From assembly GCA_036898135.1 (NCBI GenBank), contig CM072514.1, positions 78,188,442 through 78,252,441 of the forward strand: a stretch of 64,000 bases of DNA, given 5' to 3'. The notes under the pieces are model-generated. The model was not told where the DNA came from. It was given only the letters and a program-made list of their open reading frames with translations, and searched no databases. Numbering within the stretch: position 1 is the stretch's first letter; each line of letters begins with the position of its first letter. Shown piece by piece: positions 58,001 through 64,000 of this stretch. The position numbers were made by a program, and so were the translations under genes. The DNA is from Oncomelania hupensis. Lineage: Eukaryota; Mollusca; Gastropoda; Littorinimorpha; Pomatiopsidae.

Positions 58001-61000
58001 AACCCAGCAGTGCTCTTTCACTGTGTTCACTACCAAAGTACCTAGTGTCTGTATTACTGTCCCAGTCTTGAATGTGTTTCTCTTGTTGATTTCCAAAATC
58101 TTTGTTTGTGCCTTCATAGGGCAGTGTTTGTTCTTTAAGTCTGATTTCAAAATCCTGTTTTTCAGCTGCTTCTTCTTCAGGGGAACCTTCTTGCCTCGTC
58201 TGGTCGTCTTTGAACTCTTCCTGCTCCTTCGTCTCCTCTTTGCCTTCAGTGGCATCATCCATCTGGTTCTGATTTTCTTCTTCTTCTTCATCTTGCGGCT
58301 GTTCTTTAGGAAGACTTTCTTCTTCCTTCCTCTCTGCGCTCCCTTGAATTTCACGGTCATACTGTTGTTCGTCCTCTTCTTGCAGCTCACTGTTTGCACG
58401 AACAACTTCTTCTGCTTTATCTTCAAATTCTTGTTTTTCATTCTCTTCTTCTTCTTCTTCTTCTTCTTCTTCTTCTTCTTCTTCTTCTTCTTCTTCTTCT
58501 TCTTCTTCTTCTTCTCCTCCTCCTCCTCCTCCTTCTTCTTCTTCCACCTCCTCCTCCTTATTTTCTTCTTCCTCATCTTCTTCCTTATCCATTTTGTTGT
58601 CAGGTAGGTGCTGCTGAAGTGAAGACGATTTTATCAAAATGGAAGCAGAGCTCGACGTAGAGGCTTGGCCACACAAAATTCCCACAGCTGAAGAACCCAG
58701 CAGCGCTTTTTCACTGAATTCGCTATCAAAGTACTTGGTGTCCATGACAGTATCGTCATCTCTAACCTCTTGTTCATCCTCGGGGATCTCAAATTTACCT
58801 TTCCTGTTTCTTGCGCTGCTTTGAGTTTTTGTAAACTCATCAGCAGCTGCTGAGGTCAATAGAGAACTGAAACTCGTTTCAGCTCTTGATGCATCAATCA
58901 ATTCTTCCACTGCCTCGGTCAAATGGGGCTCCTTCATTGCTGTTTCTTGTTGATTCTTCTCAGAAATACTTCCAGGATCCATTCTCGCTGTGGTGAACTC
59001 AGGAGGGTCGTCAGCGCTCACTTGATGCTTAACACCTAAGATATTTGTCTGCAGTAAGAATCCTTCACTGAGATGTCTATGCAGCCTTCTGTCTGCGTCA
59101 CTCATTACTTGCACCATGTCGGACATGTAATCAGCATCTCCCTTATCATCGGCCAAATCCTCTTCCCAAGAAGCTTCTTCTACATTTCTCGTGGCGTAAT
59201 CAGCCTTTTTCGGATTATCTGCCAGCTCCTGTGAACTCAGTTCCCAAGAAGAACTCTCAACCTTTCTTGAGCTGGAAGTTGCGAAGTCTAAAACACCTGT
59301 TGCCTCTGCATTCATTTCAAATGACCTGTGGTCAATCGTTGATGGCTGTAATTGTTCATGTTCTGATCCTTCATATTCTTTGTATGCTTTCACTTCTTCT
59401 TCTTCCTCCTCCTCCTCCTCGTCGTGTTCCTCTTCCGAGAACACATCCTCTTCGTCAGCTGTTGGTTGTTGTTGTTTTTTCTCTCCCTCTTCTATGTCTT
59501 CACTTGCATCCTCTACAGAATGTTTTCCTTGTGATGCCCGTACTGTCCTCTCCAGCAACTGTGCCTGTTGCAAAGTCCAAGTTTGTTCATCAAATTCTTC
59601 TAATCTTCTCTGTTCACCTCGTCTGTCTTCCCACTCTAACAGCTCTTGCTTAGACTCTGAGGCTCTTCTGTCAGCTGCTTCTTCAGCTGATGACTGCACG
59701 TCCCGCTCCCAATCTGGGTGCATCCTCTCTTCTAGCTTTTTCATTTCATCACCTTCTTCTTCACATTGTTCTTCTTCACATTGTTCTTCTTCACATTGTT
59801 CTTCTTCTTCTTCTTCTTCTTCTTCTTCTTCTTCTTCTTCTTCTTCTTCTTCTTCTTCTTCTTCTTCTTCTTCTTCTTCTTCGTACACCAAGTCCGCTAA
59901 GCTCGTACTTGTAGCGTTCATAGCATTTTGTACTTCTTGTGTCTCTTGCATAAAATAAGAAACTTCTGCCGTGTCATATTTCATTTCTTCATCTTCCTCC
60001 ACTGTCAGCTCCTCGTGTTCTTTTTGGTTGAGCGCCTCAGCATCTGTGTCATCGTTGGCAGCCATAGCTGTTCCTGCTGTCAGAAAATATCGTTGGGGTT
60101 TGGAGATAGTGTAGGTACGTGTTATTGCCTCTTCCACCTCCAGAAGTTGTTCTAATTTTGCATCCTTCTGTTCTTCTTGATCTTCCTTCTCATCGTTGAC
60201 TCCGTATTCTTTCTCCTTTGCACTCCCGTCCTTTCCTTCTTTGTCTTCTTCTTCGAGATTTTTTCTTTCCACTGCAGTCACATCTTCTGTTTCATGTTTT
60301 TCAAATTGATATGTGAAAGTGTTAGCAGTTCTATCATTATCTTCTTTTTCCACAGACCCTATTGAATCCTTCTGCTCTTCTTCCCCTTCTTCTTTGAGAT
60401 CTTGAGTTTCCACAGCAAAAGCTTTAACACTGTCTGCCTCTTCGTCTTCAGCTTCTTCGTCACCGGCATCAGAAGTGTCTGCGTATTCTTCGTCATCACT
60501 CGCCACTTCATAATTGCCTGCACCGTTTTCATCCCCTTCTGCAGTCTTTTTTTTCTTCCTTCTCTTCAGCCTCTTCTCAAGTGATGTGTACACGTCTTTA
60601 GCGGTCGCTTTGGCTTTTTCAAACCAGGAAGGTGACTTCCTTCCATCGATCTCTTTTTCTGAAGAAACTGATGACGAATCTTGATATTTATCTGCAGTCT
60701 TGGAGTGTTGTTCCATGAATTTTACAGCAGCAGATTCCACAAACTGCTCCTCCGTTGAAATTGATCTTTCTTGCCAATATTGATCCACTTCAGTTAATAT
60801 GCTGGCTTCTGCTGTGGTTTGTTTGGTGTAAAGTTCCCCTGCTGCATTATCCGCTCCCTCTTGAAATGTTTCAAAAACATTCTGACCGACCTCATGTTTA
60901 TTTCCAGTCTGTGTTGTTTCCATTTCAAATGTCACGTCAGGGGGTAGTTCAGAGTCTTGTGATGTTTGACTGAAGCGAACAGCCTCTGACCTCTGCAGTT

Positions 61001-64000
61001 GGTGATGAGGCACAGGTGTTTGCAGATCCACAGAGGCAGTTGTTGAGGTGAACACCTCCAGCGATGAGATGTTGCCAACACATTCCTGGAATGTTTTGTC
61101 CGGACTCAGCAAATCGTCATTGGACGCCTGAGGCGAAGGAAACACCGTGAAGGAAGACACGCTCAGAGCATTTTCATGGCCAGGTTGGGTAAACTGATCA
61201 TCGGTGTGTTGCAGCAGAGAGCCCTCTCCCGCATCAGTAATGAAGATGTTGTCGGAAAGTTCATCCACTGATTGTCTGAAAACCTCATCATCCACTGATA
61301 AGATCTTATGATCATTTTCAGAATCTTGTTCAGCTCTGAATGGATAATTTTCTTCAGCTTCGTTTGATTTGCCGGAATAAACCATGCCACGTTTTTCATC
61401 AGTCAGGAAAACCTGGGGATGTGACAGATGGTTGGTTGGGATCATCGATGGAAGAATTAAAACTGTACTGTGCTGCCATTTCTATTTCTGCTGCTGCTTG
61501 GCTCTCGAAGTTGACGAGAGTGAGAGAGTCGACGGATCGTGAGAAGATGAACCAAGGCTACTGAGGTCTGTAAACTCCGATGAGAATCTGTCCAGAGTTG
61601 CTCTAGCTCTGGCTGCACGTTCAGATCCTGTAAGAGAAAGTGGTCTTCTATTCACTGGTTGGACCTGCGTTTCCACTAATAAGTCGGAACTTGTAATCTG
61701 ATTCGCATTTAGTTCCGATTCCTCATTGACACTAGTTGTATGCTGCGACTTTTTCTCTTCAGCGAAGTTTTCTGATGCTCGTTCTGCGATTGAAGCCATG
61801 GCTCGTGTTGCCGCAGCAGCTACTGATACAAACTCAGGTGTATTTCTGACAGGCTCGGCTTCTTCAAACGTGATGTTTTCACCAGTTGAAGACCCTGATT
61901 GTTGACGTTCAAACCACTGTTTCTTCTCAGTATCAGTGAATATGCTGAGGTCACCGAAAATGTACTGGCCATCAACAGCGGGTGACATGGTATAAGATGA
62001 TGTGGAACTGAATGTAGTTCTGATATGTGAGGTTGATTCCGAAGCTGGCACCATCTTTTGATCTGAACTACTACTACCTGTAAACGTGCTCACCTCAACT
62101 GTTGGATTGAACTCATCTTTAGGTCTTTCTTTGCTTAACAATATGTCTTCAAATTCTTCACATCTTTCTTCTGAGGAAACGGTATGCTGAAATGACACAT
62201 TAAAGTTGTCATCCCTCATCTCAGATTCCTGACCTGCAAATGTCCATTGATGGAGACCAGGCTGCAGTTCAGTACTTTGGAGCCCTCTGGTGCCCTCCAC
62301 ATCTTTAGAAACATGTTCGATTTCCTGTTGTTCAAAGGTAAGTTCAAAACGCTTGTATTCTTGTTCATCACTGCTGACAGTTTGATTGGCAGTTTCTGCT
62401 AAGGCATTTTCCTCATCCTGCAACATGTTGTCAGTGGATGCAACTGCAGATGCCAGTTCTTGGGCATTGCTGTCTTGGGAGATGGTGAAAGCAAGTTTTG
62501 CCTCACTCCCTGGTGTCCCCGCCTGCTCAGACCCCTGTGTCATCATCAGCGTCATAATCTTTGAAAGAGTCTTTCATCAAAGGTAGTCCTTTGCTAGGTC
62601 TTGCCTTCTGCTTCTGCTTCTGCTGACTGGAGGATCGAGCGAAGACATTCACACTGAACTCTTCCTCTGCTTCAGACGTTGTGGAATAGCTGTCACAGCG
62701 TTGGTAACCACCTGAGTGATGGTGGTGGCGAGAGTGAGATTTCTCCAATTTCGTGGGAACAAAGCCTTCGTACCCTTCTTCAACAACGTAGGACGAGTTG
62801 GTAAATACAAGATCCAGAATTTCGTGATCATTAGGTTCGACTGTGTCTGCCAAATTCTCTTCTTCGTGATCATCATGCAGCCTTCCATAACCTTCTCCAG
62901 GAGTCCAAGATTCACCTTGTTCTGCATCTTCTTCGCTGCCAGCTTTGAGCGGATGTCTTGATAAAGAACTTGATGTGGACTGATCAGAACTTACTGAAGA
63001 ACGCCTTTCACTTGAAGAATCTTGGAGAGCATCCGTAGAGGCGTGAAATACTGCTTTATCACACAACTCGTTATCACTCACTTCATCATTCTGGGCGTCT
63101 GGAGTAGCACCAAAAACATCTTCTTCTTCTTCATCGTTTTCTTGAGCCCCTTCAATTTCCTGCTCAACAGAATAGTCAACTGCATTGTTTTCAGGTTCTT
63201 CATCAACGCTGTTGGGTGGGACAGTAATGAGAAGACTCCGTTCATCATCCTCTCCCACCATCACCCTCTCTTGTGAAATCTCTGTTTCTCCTTTTCCAAT
63301 TCTAGCTTCAAACATTTCTAGATTGTTTTCAAAGTTGGTAGTGGAAGCAATCCTCTGTTCAGTGGTGATTTCATGTTCTGTGGCGACGTCAGATTCTGTT
63401 GAACCTCTTGTCTCAAAGTCGCCATATTCCTCCCCTTCTCTCAGCTCTTTTTCAATGGCAGGCTTCAAAAACAGTTGTTCATTAAGGCTACTGCTGAAGT
63501 CTTCCTCTCCTGCCTCAGTAACATCACCAAAAATGCTTTCTGTGCTTGTGAGACCTGACCTACACACAAACTTCTCCTCCGGATACAGAGCCTCCATGTT
63601 CCATACAGAAAGATTACCATGAGAAATGTCGTCTTCGTTGAATATAATGTCAGCAGTTCTTTCACTTTCAGTTTCTGTTCTGCTGAGCGTCTGTTCTTCA
63701 CTCCACTTTTCCTCAGAAATAAAGGGAATGTCAGCTTCAGAAAATTTTGTAGGATCAGCCTTTTCGAAAGTTTCGTCAAAAGTCAAAGACTGATAATTAT
63801 CAGTGAAAGTTTCTTTGGGTTCAGTGGAATCATCATAAGACAATTCCCCTTGCTGTTTGGTCTCTTGATCAAAACGCAGAGGAGGAGCTTGTGTTTCAAA
63901 AGTAGTGCTGTACAAAGTGGACAGTGTGAACTGTTGTTCAGATATGTGAAACTTTTGCCTGAATTCTGAGTCTGGCATTGACTGTTTTGCAGCTTCAGGG
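44259..64000 (-). CDS. giant acidic repeat protein with C-terminal prenylation signal (5' partial)
   Basis: I do not recognise this gene. It enters from beyond 64000 in an open frame. One exon of at least 12.3 kb (64000-51723) is followed by exons 48460-48363, 48111-48019, 47042-46893, 45355-45221 and 44378-44259. The giant exon ends GATG/GTCAGT, leaving one G that joins the next exon's AA to make a Glu codon; all later joins fall on codon boundaries. The product exceeds 4,000 residues, is very rich in Glu, Ser, Gln and Asp, and contains tandem repeats, poly-Glu tracts, a PPKPPR motif, a Lys-rich exon and a terminal CCTIL. The tail predicts geranylgeranylation (CaaX with X = Leu) plus possible palmitoylation, so membrane anchoring is likely. 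Giant acidic exons recall giant ankyrins, and a lipidated C-terminus recalls paralemmins; neither homology is established. The giant exon is cut into five open blocks by frame breaks. Confidence 0.75.
44385..44790. repeat. 22-23-bp minisatellite
   Basis: About 15 copies of TGTAATAACAGGAAATCAACCAT with substitutions, in tandem. They lie in the last intron of the giant-protein gene, a few bases from the terminal exon's acceptor. Units are contiguous, with no spacers. Confidence 0.9.
44783..44825 (+). mobile_element. shared-tail fragment with TATTG repeats
   Basis: AGTCCGCTGGACCTACAGCA then ATAATC and TTGTATTGTATTG. This is only the last 35-40 bp of the tail shared by the LINE and the SINE-like family, in plus orientation, adjoining the 22-bp minisatellite. 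Confidence 0.6.
45221..45355 (-). CDS. giant-protein gene, exon +4
   Basis: A 135-bp exon, 45 codons, phase 0 at both ends. The acceptor is CACTTGTCCAG and the donor CAG/GTCAGT. It reads SNALDNKVDAATAGDAPAVL onward to TTTQGAAVQ. Base composition is clearly more GC-rich than the flanking DNA, as expected for an exon. Confidence 0.8.
45578..45627. repeat. (GAT)n microsatellite
   Basis: About 50 bp of GAT with purine-rich flanks, between two exons of the giant-protein gene. Confidence 0.95.
45763..46690 (-). mobile_element. LINE relic with RNase H domain and TAATG tail
   Basis: The minus strand reads KKIVFMWVPGHMGIRGNIAV then DKAAKEAL, a typical LINE RNase H end, followed by PYSDLRYMT and EETVLSRLPIGHTYVTHSFL then LKGEEPP. 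After a frame change come a degenerate Cys/His segment and the 3' UTR. It ends GGTCCTGATTTGGCTC...GGACCTAAAGCAATAATC and a TGTAATGTAATG tail. This points to the I/Nimb-like group of RNase H-bearing LINEs; the exact clade is not certain. The last 65 bp are shared with the 0.7-kb SINE-like family. Confidence 0.82.
46893..47042 (-). CDS. giant-protein gene, exon +3
   Basis: A 150-bp exon, 50 codons, phase 0 at both ends. The acceptor is CTTTTTTCAAG and the donor AAAG/GTACTT. It starts HKKHVKEAVDEIKVTPVSGD and contains ELTEKAVVIDDAAKANN. The KAVVIDDAA stretch faintly recalls the VVIEDAA region near the paralemmin-1 C-terminus as I remember it; this is too short to establish homology. Confidence 0.78.
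47395..47437. repeat. (CCA)n microsatellite
   Basis: About 40 bp of ACC/CCA adjoining the truncated SINE copy. Confidence 0.92.
47447..47762 (+). mobile_element. tRNA-derived SINE, 5'-truncated copy
   Basis: Matches the SINE at 23445-23863 from CTCCTTCGGATGAGA to AAAGCGCTATATAAGAACGA and ends in an AT-rich AAATAAAT tail. The tRNA-like head is missing and is replaced by a CCA microsatellite. It lies in an intron of the giant-protein gene, in antisense. Confidence 0.88.
48019..48111 (-). CDS. giant-protein gene, Lys-rich exon
   Basis: A 93-bp exon, 31 codons, phase 0 at both ends. The acceptor is GTTCGCCAG and the donor GAT/GTAAGT. It begins MPLSGLFKTTKAKKSKSKKG and ends KGKDDGSTTDD. The basic cluster is a sharp contrast to the acidic neighbours and could bind acidic lipids next to a lipidated tail. 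Since it starts with ATG it could also serve as an internal start, but the clean acceptor argues for an internal exon. Confidence 0.8.
48363..48460 (-). CDS. giant-protein gene, exon +1 after the giant exon
   Basis: A 98-bp exon with acceptor AACCTTGCAG and donor AAG/GTCAGT. With the G left by the giant exon it reads ENSPDYKPLINDEAGEDENN then KDEVDQENIDPSK. The acidic composition, strand and phase all match the giant exon, and the donor hexamer GTCAGT is the same. It is not part of any repeat found in the window. Confidence 0.82.
48765..49070. repeat. (GT)n-rich and (GA)n microsatellite cluster
   Basis: Imperfect TG/TGTGAG units at 48775-48915 and GA units at 49015-49060, in the intron after the giant exon. 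Confidence 0.85.
49071..50323. other. intronic low-complexity DNA
   Basis: GA-, CA- and G-rich stretches at about 49320-49380, 49575-49640 and 49680-49890. No exon with fitting phase was found between the giant exon and 48460. Confidence 0.6.
50324..50862 (-). mobile_element. SINE-like 0.7-kb family copy
   Basis: From TCATTGTTTATAGTGTCCAG to CGGCACCCCACGAGGGG. A short internal piece near 50757-50790 repeats CTTTCCAATAAAGGC from earlier in the same copy. It lies in the intron between the giant exon and the next exon of the giant-protein gene. Confidence 0.85.
51693..51722 (-). other. splice donor region of the giant exon
   Basis: The exon sequence ...TCCACAGATG is followed by GTCAGTTTC. The same donor hexamer, GTCAGT, is used by two downstream exons of this gene. 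Phase matches the next exon exactly. This is what links the giant exon to the small exons. Confidence 0.7.
51723..54690 (-). CDS. giant exon, block E with degenerate repeats, ends at splice donor
   Basis: This block shares the frame of block D and continues after one TGA as RGSAEVEDDVNTPES. It has about 989 residues up to the donor GATG/GTCAGT at 51723/51722. The first third is extremely acidic (YPDALxxEE repeats, KEEEEERE). The rest carries a degenerate repeat of 40-60 residues seen about nine times (for example ESRREMRSDEE, NSRELRNDNE). It ends VGGPPKPPRLYSPQSTD, a class II SH3-ligand-like PPKPPR. Without splicing the frame would run to a stop at 51601 through sequence of different composition. 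Confidence 0.72.
54691..57837 (-). CDS. giant exon, block D with ~218-residue tandem repeats
   Basis: A 1,048-residue open block, Gln/Glu-rich. Its second half is a tandem repeat of about 218 residues (655 bp), 2.5 copies, each carrying the sub-repeat SFTSGAFSV...LEGAEMGESDDFADTMS (five copies in all), a SSYGVDFEQSVLQ box and an EFHQRYVSGN box. It then has RRSPSWFGKAKTAAEEAF, a paralogue of the segment in block C. From about 54890 the frame becomes Lys-rich; the plus-two frame reads SGESEESSEEENEENFSEK and continues acidic to about 54700, suggesting a compensating pair of shifts before the in-frame TGA at 54693-54691. Confidence 0.7.
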   Translation of the reverse strand: MDTEEEQMQHKKLTEEHYFEREEREETMTEEETSREDEYQEEKTEEQNQQEREQPGYMLTEEEDTLPSEDENKENQLEDQANGWYRTEAQSENTTAQLVTEKEEEYQYREKESGFLQPSAILTEEEDISQQREQTQGEHFTQIEDEDYLQDSEYNTSQFHSRFMDGASGSEAESSDLVLNEMSVCTMSEHLRSIVDDDTEEQWEISEEQQDYQTEQNGGNDVENIVAAEVNQHNTDQPELSDQGRTEFHQRYISESPESPISRQYLSEFSSALAKGITQGDTVTAWPNRDQVTGCDGEETEERQQKLQHEEEGTPNCEFHQRYLRELADSSFERTGSSEFSNIMSHGFTLGQTDTVTIPSEILEIDNSEAADILETQDQEYLEKQSQEENDNTYEQDLNSSESQQPYLSGNFETPIACARTSFTSGAFSINVSGGLTLPLEGAEMGESEDFADTLSEEHRHDTAPKTPDTRDLLVHHLPAEDSATIVPMCSSELKKMSSYGVDFEQSVLQTAETVKFSSEIPEMEDTETSDPVEEQVQKYQEQQDENYQQNQNYQQDQENYDLYERGINNSDYCQRHLSGNSDTRVAQEDISLLPGVFSIAENGGVSLSLEGAEMGDSDDFADTMSGQNPAPETHIAQGDISFTSGAFSVVEGRGETLSLEGAEMGESDDFSGTMSEQQRQNAAPETLDTSDFLDHHLSAGDDDIIVQTGFTELNKISSYGVDFEQSLLQAAETVKVPTEIPEMEDTESGGTFEELDQKYQEQQEQKYQQEDQENNDLYERDFRNSEFHQRYVSGNYETPIAQQNSSFTPVTFSVAKSKDLTLSLEGAEMGESDDFADDTMSRQDPAPETSFTQENISFTSGVFSVAESGNLTLPLEGAELKEIDNFADTMSEEQRQDSAPETPDTNNLLIHHLSAEEDATIVQTRSTKLNKMSSYGEYFDQSVLQTRYDEEVEEQAGERRRSPSWFGKAKTAAEEAFESMHEKFRHDKRPVYLVKAKKAVKKKMKKISLRKMKKDSLRKLKKNSLRKMRKNSLRITPTKAYSLMTIF
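54990..56680 (-). repeat. in-coding tandem repeat, unit about 655 bp (218 aa)
   Basis: Markers repeat at about 650-658-bp spacing: CTACCCCATAAGAAGA near 55672 and its variants near 56330 and 55024. The sub-repeat with GCACCTTCTAAAGAAAG occurs near 55205, 55355, 55850, 56000 and 56510. Copies differ at many sites but keep frame, which suggests selection on the protein. About 2.5 large units are present. Confidence 0.8.
57873..61445 (-). CDS. giant exon, block C with poly-Glu tracts and duplicated module
   Basis: A 1,190-residue open block. It contains a basic amphipathic segment (KSPSWFEKAKATAKDVYTSL near 60650-60580), two long GAA-encoded poly-Glu tracts (about 59793-59882 and 58440-58560), a short QCEEE triplication, and a duplicated module with SEKALLGSS / SERALLGSS (58750-58600 and 58050-57880) whose first copy is followed by Glu-rich sequence. 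It closes with a TGA at 57875-57873 in an AT-rich low-complexity run, after which the acidic reading resumes in another frame as block D. No enzymatic domain is visible. Confidence 0.72.
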   Translation of the reverse strand: MIPTNHLSHPQVFLTDEKRGMVYSGKSNEAEENYPFRAEQDSENDHKILSVDDEVFRQSVDELSDNIFITDAGEGSLLQHTDDQFTQPGHENALSVSSFTVFPSPQASNDDLLSPDKTFQECVGNISSLEVFTSTTASVDLQTPVPHHQLQRSEAVRFSQTSQDSELPPDVTFEMETTQTGNKHEVGQNVFETFQEGADNAAGELYTKQTTAEASILTEVDQYWQERSISTEEQFVESAAVKFMEQHSKTADKYQDSSSVSSEKEIDGRKSPSWFEKAKATAKDVYTSLEKRLKRRKKKKTAEGDENGAGNYEVASDDEEYADTSDAGDEEAEDEEADSVKAFAVETQDLKEEGEEEQKDSIGSVEKEDNDRTANTFTYQFEKHETEDVTAVERKNLEEEDKEGKDGSAKEKEYGVNDEKEDQEEQKDAKLEQLLEVEEAITRTYTISKPQRYFLTAGTAMAANDDTDAEALNQKEHEELTVEEDEEMKYDTAEVSYFMQETQEVQNAMNATSTSLADLVYEEEEEEEEEEEEEEEEEEEEEEEEEEEEQCEEEQCEEEQCEEEGDEMKKLEERMHPDWERDVQSSAEEAADRRASESKQELLEWEDRRGEQRRLEEFDEQTWTLQQAQLLERTVRASQGKHSVEDASEDIEEGEKKQQQPTADEEDVFSEEEHDEEEEEEEEEVKAYKEYEGSEHEQLQPSTIDHRSFEMNAEATGVLDFATSSSRKVESSSWELSSQELADNPKKADYATRNVEEASWEEDLADDKGDADYMSDMVQVMSDADRRLHRHLSEGFLLQTNILGVKHQVSADDPPEFTTARMDPGSISEKNQQETAMKEPHLTEAVEELIDASRAETSFSSLLTSAAADEFTKTQSSARNRKGKFEIPEDEQEVRDDDTVMDTKYFDSEFSEKALLGSSAVGILCGQASTSSSASILIKSSSLQQHLPDNKMDKEEDEEEENKEEEVEEEEGGGGGGEEEEEEEEEEEEEEEEEEEEEEEENEKQEFEDKAEEVVRANSELQEEDEQQYDREIQGSAERKEEESLPKEQPQDEEEEENQNQMDDATEGKEETKEQEEFKDDQTRQEGSPEEEAAEKQDFEIRLKEQTLPYEGTNKDFGNQQEKHIQDWDSNTDTRYFGSEHSERALLGSSSIEIASAQGSTFTSASVFEESTSLQQNLLDKKMEESFVKE
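58440..58560 (-). repeat. (GAA)n/(GGA)n tract encoding poly-Glu with poly-Gly
   Basis: A long TTC/TCC run on the plus strand encodes a Glu run with a short Gly stretch on the minus strand, following the first SEKALLGSS module in block C. It is a likely site of slippage and of assembly indels. Confidence 0.88.
59793..59882 (-). repeat. (GAA)n trinucleotide tract encoding poly-Glu
   Basis: About 90 bp of TTC on the plus strand encode an uninterrupted poly-Glu run on the minus strand, next to a QCEEE triplication. Length is probably variable between individuals. Artificial Ser-, Leu- and Phe-rich frames on the other strand come only from this repeat. Confidence 0.9.
61482..62560 (-). CDS. giant exon, block B
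   Basis: About 357 residues follow in a frame shifted from block A, beginning near QGSEQAGTPGSEAKLAF. They are Ser/Glu/Thr-rich with no recognisable domain. The block closes at a TAG (61482-61484) after a CAG run. In a third frame the same DNA reads VNFESQAAAEIEMAAQYSF through DDPNQPSVTSPG, which has the composition of the rest of the protein, so two compensating shifts within about 61420-61570 are likely. Confidence 0.65.
62545..64000 (-). CDS. giant exon, block A (5' partial at window edge)
   Basis: This block is open from 64000 and reads about 485 residues to a stop at 62527-62529. Composition is acidic with many Ser and Thr. Early on it has EFRQKFHIS, a variant of the EFHQRYxS motif repeated in later blocks. 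Near its end are a His-rich patch (SRHHHHSGGYQR) and DSFKDYDADDDTG. Just after this, at an ACAGGGGTCTGA run, the frame must shift by one base to continue into block B; dropping one G of the GGGG run restores it. The Met at 63978 is internal, since the frame is open upstream. Confidence 0.75.

Noticed and set aside
57983..59958. Long plus-strand and shifted frames rich in Lys, Phe, Leu or Ser
   Set aside because: They are other-frame readings of the GAA/TTC tracts; composition and splice phase favour the acidic minus-strand frame.
44259..64000. Assigning the giant gene to ankyrin or paralemmin
   Set aside because: No ankyrin repeats, death domain or paralemmin coiled coil lie in the window, and similarity is limited to general style and a short tail segment.

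Overview
The window is eukaryotic: split genes with GT-AG introns, long AT-rich non-coding DNA, dense microsatellites and many classes of transposable element. The gene content (a class III eIF4E and a SMIM30 homologue, both animal genes) and the repeat types (2A-bearing LINE, hAT, PIF/Harbinger, tRNA-derived SINE) fit a lophotrochozoan, most likely a mollusc. That last step is inference; no species is claimed.

Three host genes can be supported. (1) eIF4E3, minus strand, 33771 to 19476: seven exons whose phases all join, giving a 221-residue protein with a Tyr in place of the first cap-sandwich Trp of eIF4E-1. Its introns carry a hAT MITE, a MULE-like relic, a hAT derivative with a zinc-finger remnant and, in the 8-kb last intron, a full-length LINE. 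(2) A SMIM30-like microprotein, plus strand, 34275-34448, head to head with eIF4E3. (3) A giant gene on the minus strand, entering from beyond the right edge: one exon of at least 12.3 kb (64000 to 51723) encoding more than 4,000 residues of acidic, repeat-built protein, followed by five small exons (48460 to 44259) that splice in phase and end in Cys-Cys-Thr-Ile-Leu, a prenylation signal with a neighbouring Cys. I do not recognise this protein; paralemmins are one distant thought because they also end in a lipidated CaaX box. It is the best candidate here for something undescribed.

The left 20 kb and the spaces between genes are mostly repeats. A 0.7-kb SINE-like family occurs about eight times, mostly in minus orientation, and shares its 3' tail with a LINE relic carrying an RNase H domain (45.76-46.69 kb), as expected for a SINE/LINE pair. 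One copy (9946-10644) sits inside an older copy with a perfect 12-bp target duplication. The LINE at 20429-26308 has a 12-bp target duplication, a 2A-like motif in ORF1 and a YY1-like site near its first base; its ORF2 is broken by a tRNA-derived SINE and two frameshifts. Other LINE relics lie near 0.9, 12.7-13.4, 26.6-27.0, 32.8-33.4 and 37.3 kb.

Frame breaks in both the LINE and the giant exon could be real decay or indel errors in the assembly. In the giant exon the breaks come partly as compensating pairs and fall in low-complexity tracts, which favours sequence error or unrecognised small variation over a dead gene. 37.9-44.2 kb and 14.4-18.2 kb hold no gene I can support.
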